From assembly GCF_008704935.1 (NCBI RefSeq), contig NZ_CP023692.1, forward strand, positions 3,576,001-3,640,000: a stretch of 64,000 nucleotides of DNA, in the 5' to 3' direction. Source of the stretch: Streptomyces vinaceus (GTDB lineage: Bacteria; Actinomycetota; Actinomycetes; Streptomycetales; Streptomycetaceae). Below are positions 57,081-64,000 of this stretch, one piece after another. Each line of letters opens with the position of its first letter. The stretch's first letter is position 1. Below the pieces are notes generated by a model, which was not told the origin of the DNA, did not search any database, and worked only from the letters and a program-made list of their open reading frames with translations. The translations under genes were made by a program, and so were the position numbers.

Positions 57081-57173
57081 CAGCCCATCATGACCGTGCC
57101 CCGTCAGAATGGGACCGAGAGGCGATCACACTTTGACGACAGGTCCTAGCGCTCTCACCCAACCCTGCCTTCA

Positions 57174-57446
57174 AGCCGTTTGTGCCCTCTCCCCATCCCG
57201 TGCCAGCCGCGTGCCAGATGCGCAATCGGCTCCCATTCCGCTCAGGGCACGCATTCGGGCATCGATCCCCGCGGCGGCTTCCCTCTGACGCTCAAGGTTC
57301 GAGTGCCGGTAGATCATCGCCGCCTTCGCCGGGGGCTGGTCGGCGCGGACCGTCGTGTCTTCCACCCACTGGAGGGCGTACTCGCGACAGTTGACCGCCG
57401 CTGAGGCCTCGTCCTGCGAGGTCGCGGAGCGGGTCTGCCGGGCTTG
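57174..57446 (-). pseudogene. Integrase relic with internal deletion
   Basis: The minus strand gives AAMIYRHSNLERQREAAAG then IDARMRAL, nearly identical to the C-terminus of the intact integrase (AAMIYQHSNLERQREVAAG). Immediately upstream it jumps to sequence matching the N-terminal third of int (VNxREYALQWVE and TSQDEASA-like codons around 57360-57425); the whole catalytic middle is missing. It is a fossil of another tRNA-Gly element. Confidence 0.78.
57200..57217. repeat. Paired GTGCCAG repeat at the integrase relic
   Basis: GTGCCAG-CCGC-GTGCCAG at the same place relative to the integrase 3' end as the copy at 40092, supporting common origin. Confidence 0.65.
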
Positions 57447-57476
57447 AGGGTGTGCCGACTTTGCGTCGGTGTGCGG

Positions 57477-58085
57477 TCAGGGGAGCGTTGTGAAGATCCG
57501 GTCCAGGTGGTGGCTGAGCACCGCGATCGCCGACTCCGGGCTTCGCTGGCCCACGAGGATGCTGGTGCCCATGGTCGCCGCCATCGCGAGCAGGCTGATC
57601 GCCTCCGTGCGCGCGTCAGCGTGCGGATCCGCCAGGCCGGCCCCCTGCGCCTGCTGGAGGAGTCCGGTCACGGCGTTCTCCGCGGCGTCGGGGTTGTCGA
57701 TGAAGGGCTGGGCGGCCAGCGCCTCGTCGGTCACCGACAGGATCGCGTAGGAGCTGTACAGCAGGTGGAACGTGCGGCTCTCCTCGTCGGTCGGCAGCGA
57801 GGCCAGCAGCAGGGCCTCGATGGTCGTGCGCGGGCCCGGGTCCGGACCGGCGGCCGCCAAGCGGGCGCCCACCCTCGCGGTGAAGCGGTCGGTCAGGTGC
57901 TGGAGGCCGTAGAAGAGCAGCTTCTCCTTGGTCTCGAAGTAGTACTGCACGAGCCGGAGCGACACACCGGCCTCCGCGGCCACGTCGCGCATGCCGACGG
58001 CATGCAGACCCCGCCGCCCCGCGACCCGGATGAGCGCCTCGGAGATCTGGGCGCGCCGCTCCTCGTGATCCACGCGCTTCGGCAT
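57477..58085 (-). CDS. TetR-family regulator
   Basis: A 202-aa repressor. N-terminal HTH: RRAQISEALIRVAGRRGLHA, VGMRDVAAEAGVSLRLVQYYFETKEKLL. The C-terminal helical domain has TFHLLYSSYAILSVTDEAL and SLLAMAATMGTSILV. Divergent from the alpha/beta hydrolase gene with a TGGTAC-N4-GTACCA operator between, so it probably controls both. Ligand unknown. Start ATG 58085 (MPKRVDH). Confidence 0.92.
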   Translation of the reverse strand: MPKRVDHEERRAQISEALIRVAGRRGLHAVGMRDVAAEAGVSLRLVQYYFETKEKLLFYGLQHLTDRFTARVGARLAAAGPDPGPRTTIEALLLASLPTDEESRTFHLLYSSYAILSVTDEALAAQPFIDNPDAAENAVTGLLQQAQGAGLADPHADARTEAISLLAMAATMGTSILVGQRSPESAIAVLSHHLDRIFTTLP

Positions 58086-58143
58086 GTTCCCGCATCTCCG
58101 CCTGTCGACAGTGGGTTCCCGCTCGGGTGCCCGAGCCCCTTCA

Positions 58144-58159
58144 TGGTACCGATGTACCA
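58144..58159. promoter_or_regulatory. Inverted repeat, probable TetR operator
   Basis: TGGTAC-CGAT-GTACCA, a perfect 6-bp inverted repeat centred between the divergent starts; a related half-site CGTACCA follows at about 58175. Regulator binding is inferred. Confidence 0.6.
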
Positions 58160-58213
58160 CATTGATGATACGGTCGTACCACGAAGACCGGATTCCACAC
58201 CGGAGGTGCCGCC

Positions 58214-59155
58214 GTGCCCGAGAACACCGCCCGCGTACGCCGCGACGTCGGCCGCTACGTCAACGACGACCTGCGCGACCGCTACTTCGCCGCCGCCGAC
58301 GTCCTGTTCGCGATGGGCGCGCCGGCCCGCTCCGAGACGGACGTGGAGACGAGCTTCGGCACCACCCACGTCTACCGGTACGGCCCCACGGCCCCCGCCG
58401 CCGAGGCCCGGACCCCGATCGTGCTGATCCACGGCGCCGGTTACAGCTCGGCCATGTGGTACCCGAACACCCCCGGACTCAGCCTCGACCGCCCCGTCTA
58501 CGCCCTCGACACCCCCGGCGACGCGGGCCGCAGCGTGCACCGCGAGCCCATGTGGCAGCCCGAGCGCGCCGCCCAGTGGATGGACGAGGCCCTCGACGCG
58601 CTCGGCCTCGACCGGGTCCACCTCGTGGGCTCCTCCTACGGCGGCTGGCTCGTCCTCAACCAGGCCCACCGGCGGCCCGGACGGCTGGCTTCGGTCACGG
58701 CCCTCGATCCCGGCGGCCTGGAGAAGGTCGGCCTGCGCTTCTTCGCGTGGATCTTCGTGAGCCTCTTCGCCACCGTCGCCCCGAAGGCACTGCGCCCCCG
58801 GCTCGCCAGGTGGCTGGACCAGCCGGTCCTCGCCATCCCCGAAATGCGCAAGTGGATCCAGCTCGGCGCCCGCGCGTACCGGATCCGCCGCCCCGCACCC
58901 CTGCCGCTCGCCGAGGACGCGCTGCGCTCCATCCGGACCCCGCTCTACCTCGTCATGGGCAAGCACAGCCTGCTCCTGCACCCCAAGCGGCAACTGGAAC
59001 GCATACCGCGCCTCGTTCCCGGAGCCCGCGCCGAGATCATCACCGCGACCGGACACGGCCCGCAGATCGACCACCCCGACGTGGTCAACGCCCGGATGCT
59101 GTCCTTCATGGAAGACGTCGACTCCCTCGACCCCGCCGCGGTCACCGGCGCATAG
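58214..59155 (+). CDS. Alpha/beta hydrolase
   Basis: A 313-aa hydrolase. Oxyanion region LIHGAGYSSAMWYPNTPG, nucleophile elbow LVGSSYGGWL (GSSYGG, Ser), acid candidate near LYLVMGKHSLLLHPK and His in TATGHGPQIDHP. A hydrophobic cap (FFAWIFVSLFATVAPKAL) suggests a membrane-near or lipophilic substrate. GTG start with GGAGGT upstream. Divergent from the TetR gene; probably detoxifying or lipid-related, substrate unknown. Confidence 0.88.
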   Translation: MPENTARVRRDVGRYVNDDLRDRYFAAADVLFAMGAPARSETDVETSFGTTHVYRYGPTAPAAEARTPIVLIHGAGYSSAMWYPNTPGLSLDRPVYALDTPGDAGRSVHREPMWQPERAAQWMDEALDALGLDRVHLVGSSYGGWLVLNQAHRRPGRLASVTALDPGGLEKVGLRFFAWIFVSLFATVAPKALRPRLARWLDQPVLAIPEMRKWIQLGARAYRIRRPAPLPLAEDALRSIRTPLYLVMGKHSLLLHPKRQLERIPRLVPGARAEIITATGHGPQIDHPDVVNARMLSFMEDVDSLDPAAVTGA

Positions 59156-59259
59156 GCCACAGCGGGGAGCCGAGGCGCGGATCGTCGCGCACACCTCCGT
59201 TCGGGGGCGGCGGGCACCTCGCCCGCCGGTCCGGGTCGGGGGCGCCTAGGATCGCGGGC

Positions 59260-60204
59260 ATGGCCCTGACGCGGAGCGACGTGGACCGATTCCAGGCCGC
59301 CAGGCCCCGGCTGGAGGCCATTGCCTATCGGCTGCTCGGCTCGGCGAGCGAGGCGGAGGACGCCGTGCAGGAGACGTTCCTGCGCTGGCAGGCGGCCGAC
59401 GTCGGGCGGATCGAGGTGCCTGAGGCCTGGCTGACGAAGGTGCTCACCAACTGGTGCCTCAACATGCTCACTTCGGCACGTGCCCGGCGCGAGACGTACG
59501 TGGGCAGGTGGCTCCCGGAGCCGCTGCTCGCCGGGGACCCGATGCTCGGGCCGGCCGATACCGCCGAGCAGCGCGAATCGGTGTCGTACGCCGTCCTGGT
59601 CCTGCTGGAGCGCCTGTCGCCCAACGAGCGGGCGGTGTACGTCCTCCGTGAGGCCTTCGACTACCCGCACCGGGAGATCGCCGAGGTCCTGGAGATCGGC
59701 GAGGCCGCCAGTCAGCAGCTCTACCACCGGGCCAAGAAGCACATCACCGACGGCAGGGCGCACACCGAGGTCGACGAGGCCGCCGCCCGGAGGATCGTCG
59801 AGGAGTTCCTCGCCGCCGCGAGCACCGGTCGTACCGAACCGCTCGTACGCCTGCTCACCCAGGACGCGTTCGCGGTCGGTGACGGCGGCGGGAAGGTCCC
59901 GGCCCGCACGAAGGCGTTCGAGGGCGCACTGGCGGTCGCGACGTTCATGCGCGGCCTGTTCAAGCCCAGTGCGGCCAAGCGGGCCCATGTCGGCGGCGCG
60001 CCCGAGATCTACGCCACGACGGCCAACGGCGGGCCCGCCGTGGTGGCGGTCGTGGAAGGCCGGGTCGTCGGGATCATCTGTCTGGAGGCGACCGCGGAGG
60101 GCATCGTCGCGGTCCGGACCCAGGCCAACCCCGACAAGCTCGTCCGCGCCAGCGAGCAGTGGTCCGCGGCCGACCACGCGGAGGGCCCGCTCCACACCCT
60201 CTGA
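59260..60204 (+). CDS. ECF41-type RNA polymerase sigma factor
   Basis: A 314-aa ECF sigma factor. Region 2: LEAIAYRLLGSASEAEDAVQE, TFLRWQ; region 4: LLERLSPNERAVYVLREAF and HREIAEVLEIGEAASQQL. The C-terminal SnoaL-like extension carries the ECF41 marks DGGGK (VGDGGGKVPA) and NPDKL. In ECF41 the extension replaces a separate anti-sigma factor, and the target is the adjacent oxidoreductase-type gene. Here an NDH-2-like flavoprotein gene follows, as expected. Start ATG 59260. Confidence 0.94.
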   Translation: MALTRSDVDRFQAARPRLEAIAYRLLGSASEAEDAVQETFLRWQAADVGRIEVPEAWLTKVLTNWCLNMLTSARARRETYVGRWLPEPLLAGDPMLGPADTAEQRESVSYAVLVLLERLSPNERAVYVLREAFDYPHREIAEVLEIGEAASQQLYHRAKKHITDGRAHTEVDEAAARRIVEEFLAAASTGRTEPLVRLLTQDAFAVGDGGGKVPARTKAFEGALAVATFMRGLFKPSAAKRAHVGGAPEIYATTANGGPAVVAVVEGRVVGIICLEATAEGIVAVRTQANPDKLVRASEQWSAADHAEGPLHTL

Positions 60205-60316
60205 AGGAGAGTGGCGCGGCTCACACTCCGGTCCTGTCAGGAATCGCGGGGCTGCCCGGTTCAGGGTGCGAAACCACGCCGGACAACGGCGGCCCCGCCC
60301 AGACAGGAGCACGGAC

Positions 60317-61519
60317 ATGCAGCACCGCATCGTCGTTCTCGGAGCCGGATACACCGGTGCCGTCGCCGCCGGACGCCTCGCCAAGAGGCTGCACCGCGCG
60401 GACGTCGCCATCACCCTCGTCAACCCCGAGCCCGACTTCGTCGAGCGGGTCAGGCTGCACCAGATCGCGGCCGGCCAGGACCTCAGGCCGCGGCCGTTCC
60501 GCGAGATGTTCGCGGGCACGGGTGTGGAACTGAAACTCGCGAGGGTCACCGCCGTGGACGTGGACCGCAAGGCGGTGACGGTCACCGCCGCCGACGGCCT
60601 TGAGCGGGAGGAGCTCGCGTACGACACCCTGGTCTACGCCCTCGGCAGCGGCTGGAACGACGGAGGCGTCCCGGGCACGGCCGAACATGCCCACGAGATC
60701 TCAAGCCGACCCAGCGCCGTCCGCCTCCGCGATCGACTGGCCGCCTTGGGCGCCGGACGGCCCGTGCTCGTGGTCGGCGGAGGCCTCACCGGTCTGGAGG
60801 CCGCGACCGAGATCGCCGAGGCCCGCCCGGACCTCGACGTCGCGCTGGCGGCCCGCGGCGCCCTCGGCGACTGGCTCTCGCAGAAGGGGCGCACCCACCT
60901 GCGGAAGGTGGTGGACGAGCTCGGCATCACGGTCCACCCTCACACCGTGGTCAACGCCGTGGAGGCGGGCGGCGTGACGACCGCCGACGGCCGGACGATC
61001 CCCGCCGAAGTCACGGTCTGGACCACGGGCTTCGCCGTCCACCCGATCGCGCGGGCCAGCGGCCTGGAACTCACCGACCGCGGCCAGATCGAAGTCGACA
61101 CCACGATGCGCTCGGTCTCCCACCCGGACGTGTACGCGGTGGGTGACGCGGCGATGGCCATCGGCCCGGGCGGCAAGCCCCTGCGCATGTCGTGCGCCTC
61201 GGGTATGCCCATGGCCTGGCAGGCCGCCGACGCCATCGCCGCCCGTCTCGCCGGCACCAAGGTCCCCCGCACTCCCATCCGTTATTTCCAGCAGTGCATC
61301 TCCCTCGGCCGCAAGGACGGTCTGATCCAGTTCGTCACCGCCGACGACCGAGCGCTCGACAGGGCGCTGACGGGGCGTGTGGCCGCCGGATACAAGGAAT
61401 TGATCTGCAAGGGCGCGGCGTGGGGCGTCGCCAACCCGACGGTGGGCATGCCGGCCCGGCGCCGTCGGGTCGCCCGGCAGCAGACGCGGAGCGGCGAGGT
61501 CGACTACGCAAGGTCCTGA
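60317..61519 (+). CDS. NAD(P)H:quinone-type FAD oxidoreductase (NDH-2-like)
   Basis: A 400-aa flavoprotein. FAD site IVVLGAGYTGAVAAGRLA (GAGYTG 9-14), NAD(P)H site VLVVGGGLTGLEAATEIAE, and the C-terminal FAD motif DVYAVGDAAMA. It lacks the C-terminal membrane helix of true NDH-2, so it may be a soluble reductase. Probably the target of the upstream ECF41 sigma factor. Its last 16 bases overlap the convergent sigma gene. Confidence 0.9.
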   Translation: MQHRIVVLGAGYTGAVAAGRLAKRLHRADVAITLVNPEPDFVERVRLHQIAAGQDLRPRPFREMFAGTGVELKLARVTAVDVDRKAVTVTAADGLEREELAYDTLVYALGSGWNDGGVPGTAEHAHEISSRPSAVRLRDRLAALGAGRPVLVVGGGLTGLEAATEIAEARPDLDVALAARGALGDWLSQKGRTHLRKVVDELGITVHPHTVVNAVEAGGVTTADGRTIPAEVTVWTTGFAVHPIARASGLELTDRGQIEVDTTMRSVSHPDVYAVGDAAMAIGPGGKPLRMSCASGMPMAWQAADAIAARLAGTKVPRTPIRYFQQCISLGRKDGLIQFVTADDRALDRALTGRVAAGYKELICKGAAWGVANPTVGMPARRRRVARQQTRSGEVDYARS

Positions 61520-62454
61520 GGTCGGGTGTCCAGGGTGGTTCCCAGGTCGATTCGGGACAGGCGCTCGGGGTCCGTGAGGATGTCCAGGGCGACGATCTTG
61601 CCGCTGCGGACGGTGAAGGCCATGAGCGACAGGGGCTTGCCCTCGGCCAGCGCGAGTGCGCCGGGGATGCCGTTGACGAGGACCGGGACCGCGGCCGCGG
61701 CGAAGCGGGCGAAGGTGATGGCGTTCGAGGCGACGTCGGTCGCACCGCGCCGGACCGAACTGGGCCGCAGCGCGCCGCCGTCGGAGCGGGCCACTACATC
61801 GGGGTCGAGGAGGTCGACGAGCGCGTCGAGGTCCCCTCCGCGGGCGGCGGTGAGGAAGGCGTCCACGACCTCGCGGGTGCGGGCCAGGTCGAGGTCGGGG
61901 GTGGGAGCGGCGCCCTCGACCCGGCGGCGCGCGCGGCTGGCGAGCTGCCGCGTGGAGGCGGCGGTACGGCCGAGCACCGGGGCGATCTCGTCGAAGGGGA
62001 CGGCGAAGAGGTCGTGCAGGACGAAGGCGAGCCGCTCGGCGGGGGACAGCGTCTCCAGGACGACCAGCAGGGCGATGCCCACGGAGTCGGCGACGAGCAT
62101 CTCGCGCTCCGGGTCGACGCCGGAGAGCCCCGTGACGACCGGGTCGGGCAGGCGGACGAATCCGTCCTGGTCGTACAGCGGGTCCTCGCGCCGCGAGGTG
62201 CGCGAGCGCAGCATGTCCAGGCACACCCGGCCGACGACGGTGGTCAGCCAGCCGCCCAGGTTCTCCACGGCCGAGACGTCCGAGCGGCTGAGCCTGAGCC
62301 ACGCCTCCTGTACGGCGTCCTCGGACTCGCTGAGCGAGCCCAGCATGCGGTAGGCCACGGCCCGCAGGTGGGGGTGGTGCTCTTCGAAGCGCCGGGCCAG
62401 GGTCTCCTGCTCGCTCACGTGTCCCGTCCTCGCCTCGTGATCGTCACTGCTCAT
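61504..62454 (-). CDS. Second ECF sigma factor (SigJ/ECF41-like)
   Basis: A 316-aa ECF sigma factor. Region 2: LRAVAYRMLGSLSESEDAVQE, AWLRLS; region 4: LLVVLETLSPAERLAFVLHDLF, FDEIAPVLGRTAASTRQLASRARRRVEG. The C-terminal SnoaL-like domain (VVDAFLTAARGGDLDALVDLLDPDVV) has DGGAL instead of DGGGK, and no NPDKL. It converges on the flavoprotein gene with a 16-base overlap. Start ATG 62454 or the internal ATG-free SEQETL region; length agrees with the family. Confidence 0.92.
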   Translation of the reverse strand: MSSDDHEARTGHVSEQETLARRFEEHHPHLRAVAYRMLGSLSESEDAVQEAWLRLSRSDVSAVENLGGWLTTVVGRVCLDMLRSRTSRREDPLYDQDGFVRLPDPVVTGLSGVDPEREMLVADSVGIALLVVLETLSPAERLAFVLHDLFAVPFDEIAPVLGRTAASTRQLASRARRRVEGAAPTPDLDLARTREVVDAFLTAARGGDLDALVDLLDPDVVARSDGGALRPSSVRRGATDVASNAITFARFAAAAVPVLVNGIPGALALAEGKPLSLMAFTVRSGKIVALDILTDPERLSRIDLGTTLDTRPQDLA

Positions 62455-62491
62455 GAGGACGCTAACCGGGATACCGCATCGCCGGAGCGGT

Positions 62492-62505
62492 GTTTCACGT
62501 GAAAC
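62492..62505. promoter_or_regulatory. parS: parS site, second copy
   Basis: GTTTCACGTGAAAC, identical to the copy at 13630, 49 kb away, between the sigma factor and aminotransferase genes. An open frame through it (reading FHVK) is not taken as the aminotransferase start. Confidence 0.93.
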
Positions 62506-62555
62506 GTCGTCCGACCCTCCCCGGGGTCCACATCATGGACAACTACGCTCGGGAC

Positions 62556-63908
62556 ATGAACGCAGAAGCCGCCGACGCGCTCGCCGCCGTGAAAGACGCC
62601 GACCGGAAGCACGTTTTCCATTCCTGGTCGGCGCAGGAGCTCATCGACCCGCTCGCCGTGGCCGGAGCCGAGGGCTCGTACTTCTGGGACTACCAGGGCA
62701 ACCGCTTCCTCGATTTCTCCAGTGCCCTCGTCTTCACGAACATCGGGTACCAGCACCCCAAGGTGACCGCGGCCATCCAGGAGCAGGCGGCCAGGCTCTG
62801 CACCGTCGCCCCCGGCTTCGCCGTCGACGTCCGTTCGGAGGCGGCCCGGCTGATCGCCGAACGCACGCCCGGCGACCTCGACAAGATCTTCTTCACCAAC
62901 GCGGGCGCCGAGGCCGTCGAGAACGCCGTACGGATGGCGCGCCTGCACACGGGCCGGCCGAAGGTGCTGTCCGCGTACCGCTCGTATCACGGCGCCACCT
63001 CCACCGCGATCAACCTGACCGGCGACGCGCGCCGCTTCGGCAACGACAGCGCGACCGCCGGTGTCGTGCACTTCTGGGGGCCGTTCACGTACCGCTCGCC
63101 GTTCTACGCGGCCACCGAGGCCGAGGAGTGCGAGCGGGCCCTGCGCCACCTTGAGGACACGATCGTCTTCGAGGGCCCGCAGTCCATCGCCGCGATCATC
63201 CTGGAGACGGTCGGCGGGGCACCCGGCGTGCTCGTACACCCCGACGGCTACCTCGCCGGGGTCCGCGAGCTCTGCGACCGCTTCGGCATCGTCTTCATCC
63301 TCGACGAGATCATGGTCGGCTTCGGCCGCACCGGAAAGTGGTTCGCCTCCGAGCACTGGGGGGTCACCCCCGACCTGATCTGCTTCGCCAAGGGTGTGAC
63401 CAGCGGATACGTACCGCTGGGCGGGGTCGCCATCTCCGCCGCCATCGCCGAGACCTTCGCCCGCCGGCCCTACCCGGGCGGGCTGACCTACTCCGGGCAC
63501 GTGCTGGCCTGCGGGGCCGCCGTGGCGACGATCAACGTCATGGAGGAGGAGGGCATCGTCGAGCAGTCCGCCCGCACCGGCGCGGAGCTGCTGGGGCCGG
63601 GCCTGCGCGCCCTCGCCGAGAAGCACCCGTCGGTCGGGGAGGTCCGCGGCCTCGGCACGTTCTGGGCCCTGGAACTCGTACGGGACCCGCGCACGCGCGA
63701 GCCGCTCGTCCCGTACAACGCGGCCGGGGCGGACAACGCGCCGATGGCCGAGTTCGGGGCCGCATGCAAGAAGGGCGGCCTGTGGCCGCTGACCGCGGGC
63801 AACCGCATCCACGTGGCGCCGCCCTGCAACATCGCCCCGCAGGACGTGGCCAAGGGGCTGGCGATCCTCGACGAGGCCCTGTCCGTCGCGGACGCGCACA
63901 TGGCTTGA
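62556..63908 (+). CDS. Class III (omega) aminotransferase
   Basis: A 450-aa PLP enzyme of the 4-aminobutyrate/beta-alanine:pyruvate group. GSYFWDYQGNRFLDFSSAL, FFTNAGAEAVENAVRMAR (PLP-phosphate), ILDEIMVGFGRTGKWF (Asp to pyridine N), ICFAKGVTSGYVPLGG (Schiff-base Lys) and RIHVAPPCNIAPQDV. The substrate is probably an amine or beta-amino acid; no catabolic partner is visible. Start ATG 62556 (MNAEAADAL) fits the family; earlier in-frame codons run through parS. Confidence 0.92.
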   Translation: MNAEAADALAAVKDADRKHVFHSWSAQELIDPLAVAGAEGSYFWDYQGNRFLDFSSALVFTNIGYQHPKVTAAIQEQAARLCTVAPGFAVDVRSEAARLIAERTPGDLDKIFFTNAGAEAVENAVRMARLHTGRPKVLSAYRSYHGATSTAINLTGDARRFGNDSATAGVVHFWGPFTYRSPFYAATEAEECERALRHLEDTIVFEGPQSIAAIILETVGGAPGVLVHPDGYLAGVRELCDRFGIVFILDEIMVGFGRTGKWFASEHWGVTPDLICFAKGVTSGYVPLGGVAISAAIAETFARRPYPGGLTYSGHVLACGAAVATINVMEEEGIVEQSARTGAELLGPGLRALAEKHPSVGEVRGLGTFWALELVRDPRTREPLVPYNAAGADNAPMAEFGAACKKGGLWPLTAGNRIHVAPPCNIAPQDVAKGLAILDEALSVADAHMA

Positions 63909-64000
63909 CCTGGACAGATGCACGGTCACCCAATCCGTGGGTGCCTGTCTTGGACGTTCCGCGCCATTCCGAACACCACGTGAACGTGCTGGAATCCGAG

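Larger units (their letters stand above)
55778..57145. mobile_element. IS5-family-like insertion sequence with passenger ORF
   Basis: 1,368-bp unit with terminal inverted repeats sharing CCTGTCGTCAAAGTG (left 55780, right end 57143) and flanked by CTAG duplications at 55774-55777 and 57146-57149. It holds a DDE transposase on the plus strand in two frames and an unrelated ORF on the minus strand. An internal end-like sequence near 56650-56685 (CTTCTTACAGGGGCTC) could be a second IS end. Confidence 0.8.

Noticed and set aside
62490..62555. Longer aminotransferase start inside the parS site
   Set aside because: The added residues (FHVK and following) come from the parS palindrome and do not resemble the family N-terminus; ATG 62556 fits better.
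63980..64000. Start of another gene at the right edge
   Set aside because: GTG followed by NVLESE codons could be a start, but only 21 bases are visible and no clear ribosome-binding site is present.

Overview
The window is high-GC actinobacterial DNA, almost certainly a Streptomyces chromosome. Three things point there: the GTG/ATG start pattern with many 4-base stop/start overlaps, the HspR-type heat-shock cluster (dnaK-grpE-dnaJ-hspR plus clpB) with HAIR operators, and two perfect copies of the Streptomyces ParB site GTTTCACGTGAAAC. parS sites cluster around oriC in this genus, so the window probably lies in the conserved chromosome core near the origin. From memory, the order purA / kynurenine genes / fba / pyrE / clpB / hsp70 operon / dcd resembles the S. 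coelicolor core; this was not checked here.

Layout, 1-39.9 kb (core): a response regulator cut by the left edge; a coupled pair of proteins sharing a YYFG-VNM-GG motif; a cytochrome P450; an ABC exporter pair divergent from a MarR-like regulator; a degenerate diacylglycerol-kinase-like protein; purA; a tryptophan-to-anthranilate set (tryptophan 2,3-dioxygenase, kynureninase, probable kynurenine formamidase); DUF3151; fba; pyrE; an aldose-epimerase-like protein; an SRPBCC protein; a membrane spermidine-synthase-like protein; DUF2617; an aminotransferase; a PIG-V-like membrane protein; YbjN; clpB; an F420-type oxidoreductase; an unusual small-secreted-peptide locus with a LuxR-type regulator; hspR-dnaJ-grpE-dnaK; a sugar transferase; a large membrane Fe-S reductase; a frameshifted surface-protein gene; a Yip1-like protein; a phosphoribosyltransferase; and dcd.

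Layout, 39.95-57.5 kb (island): a tRNA-Gly(CCC) gene is the attachment site of a 12.4-kb pSAM2-like integrative conjugative element (AICE). It carries int, xis, a RepSA-type initiator, a GGDEF protein, Spd-like transfer proteins, an FtsK/TraB-type translocator, a KorSA-like GntR repressor and a Pif-like Nudix protein. Its right part holds cargo: a NERD protein, a long hairpin region, and an unknown gene paired with an XRE-ImmA gene. Exact and degraded copies of the tRNA 3' end at 52330 and 54794, each preceded at about 110 bp by a paired GTGCCAG repeat, show that related elements accumulated at this tRNA. The second segment holds a putative type VII secretion effector set (WXG100-like protein, amidase-domain protein, membrane protein). 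Beyond the third att come an IS with CTAG target duplications and a passenger ORF, then an internally deleted integrase relic.

Layout, 57.5-64 kb: a TetR regulator divergent from an alpha/beta hydrolase, two ECF41-like sigma factors flanking an NDH-2-like flavoprotein, a second parS site and a class III aminotransferase. The last 92 bases hold no supported gene, except possibly a GTG start at 63980.
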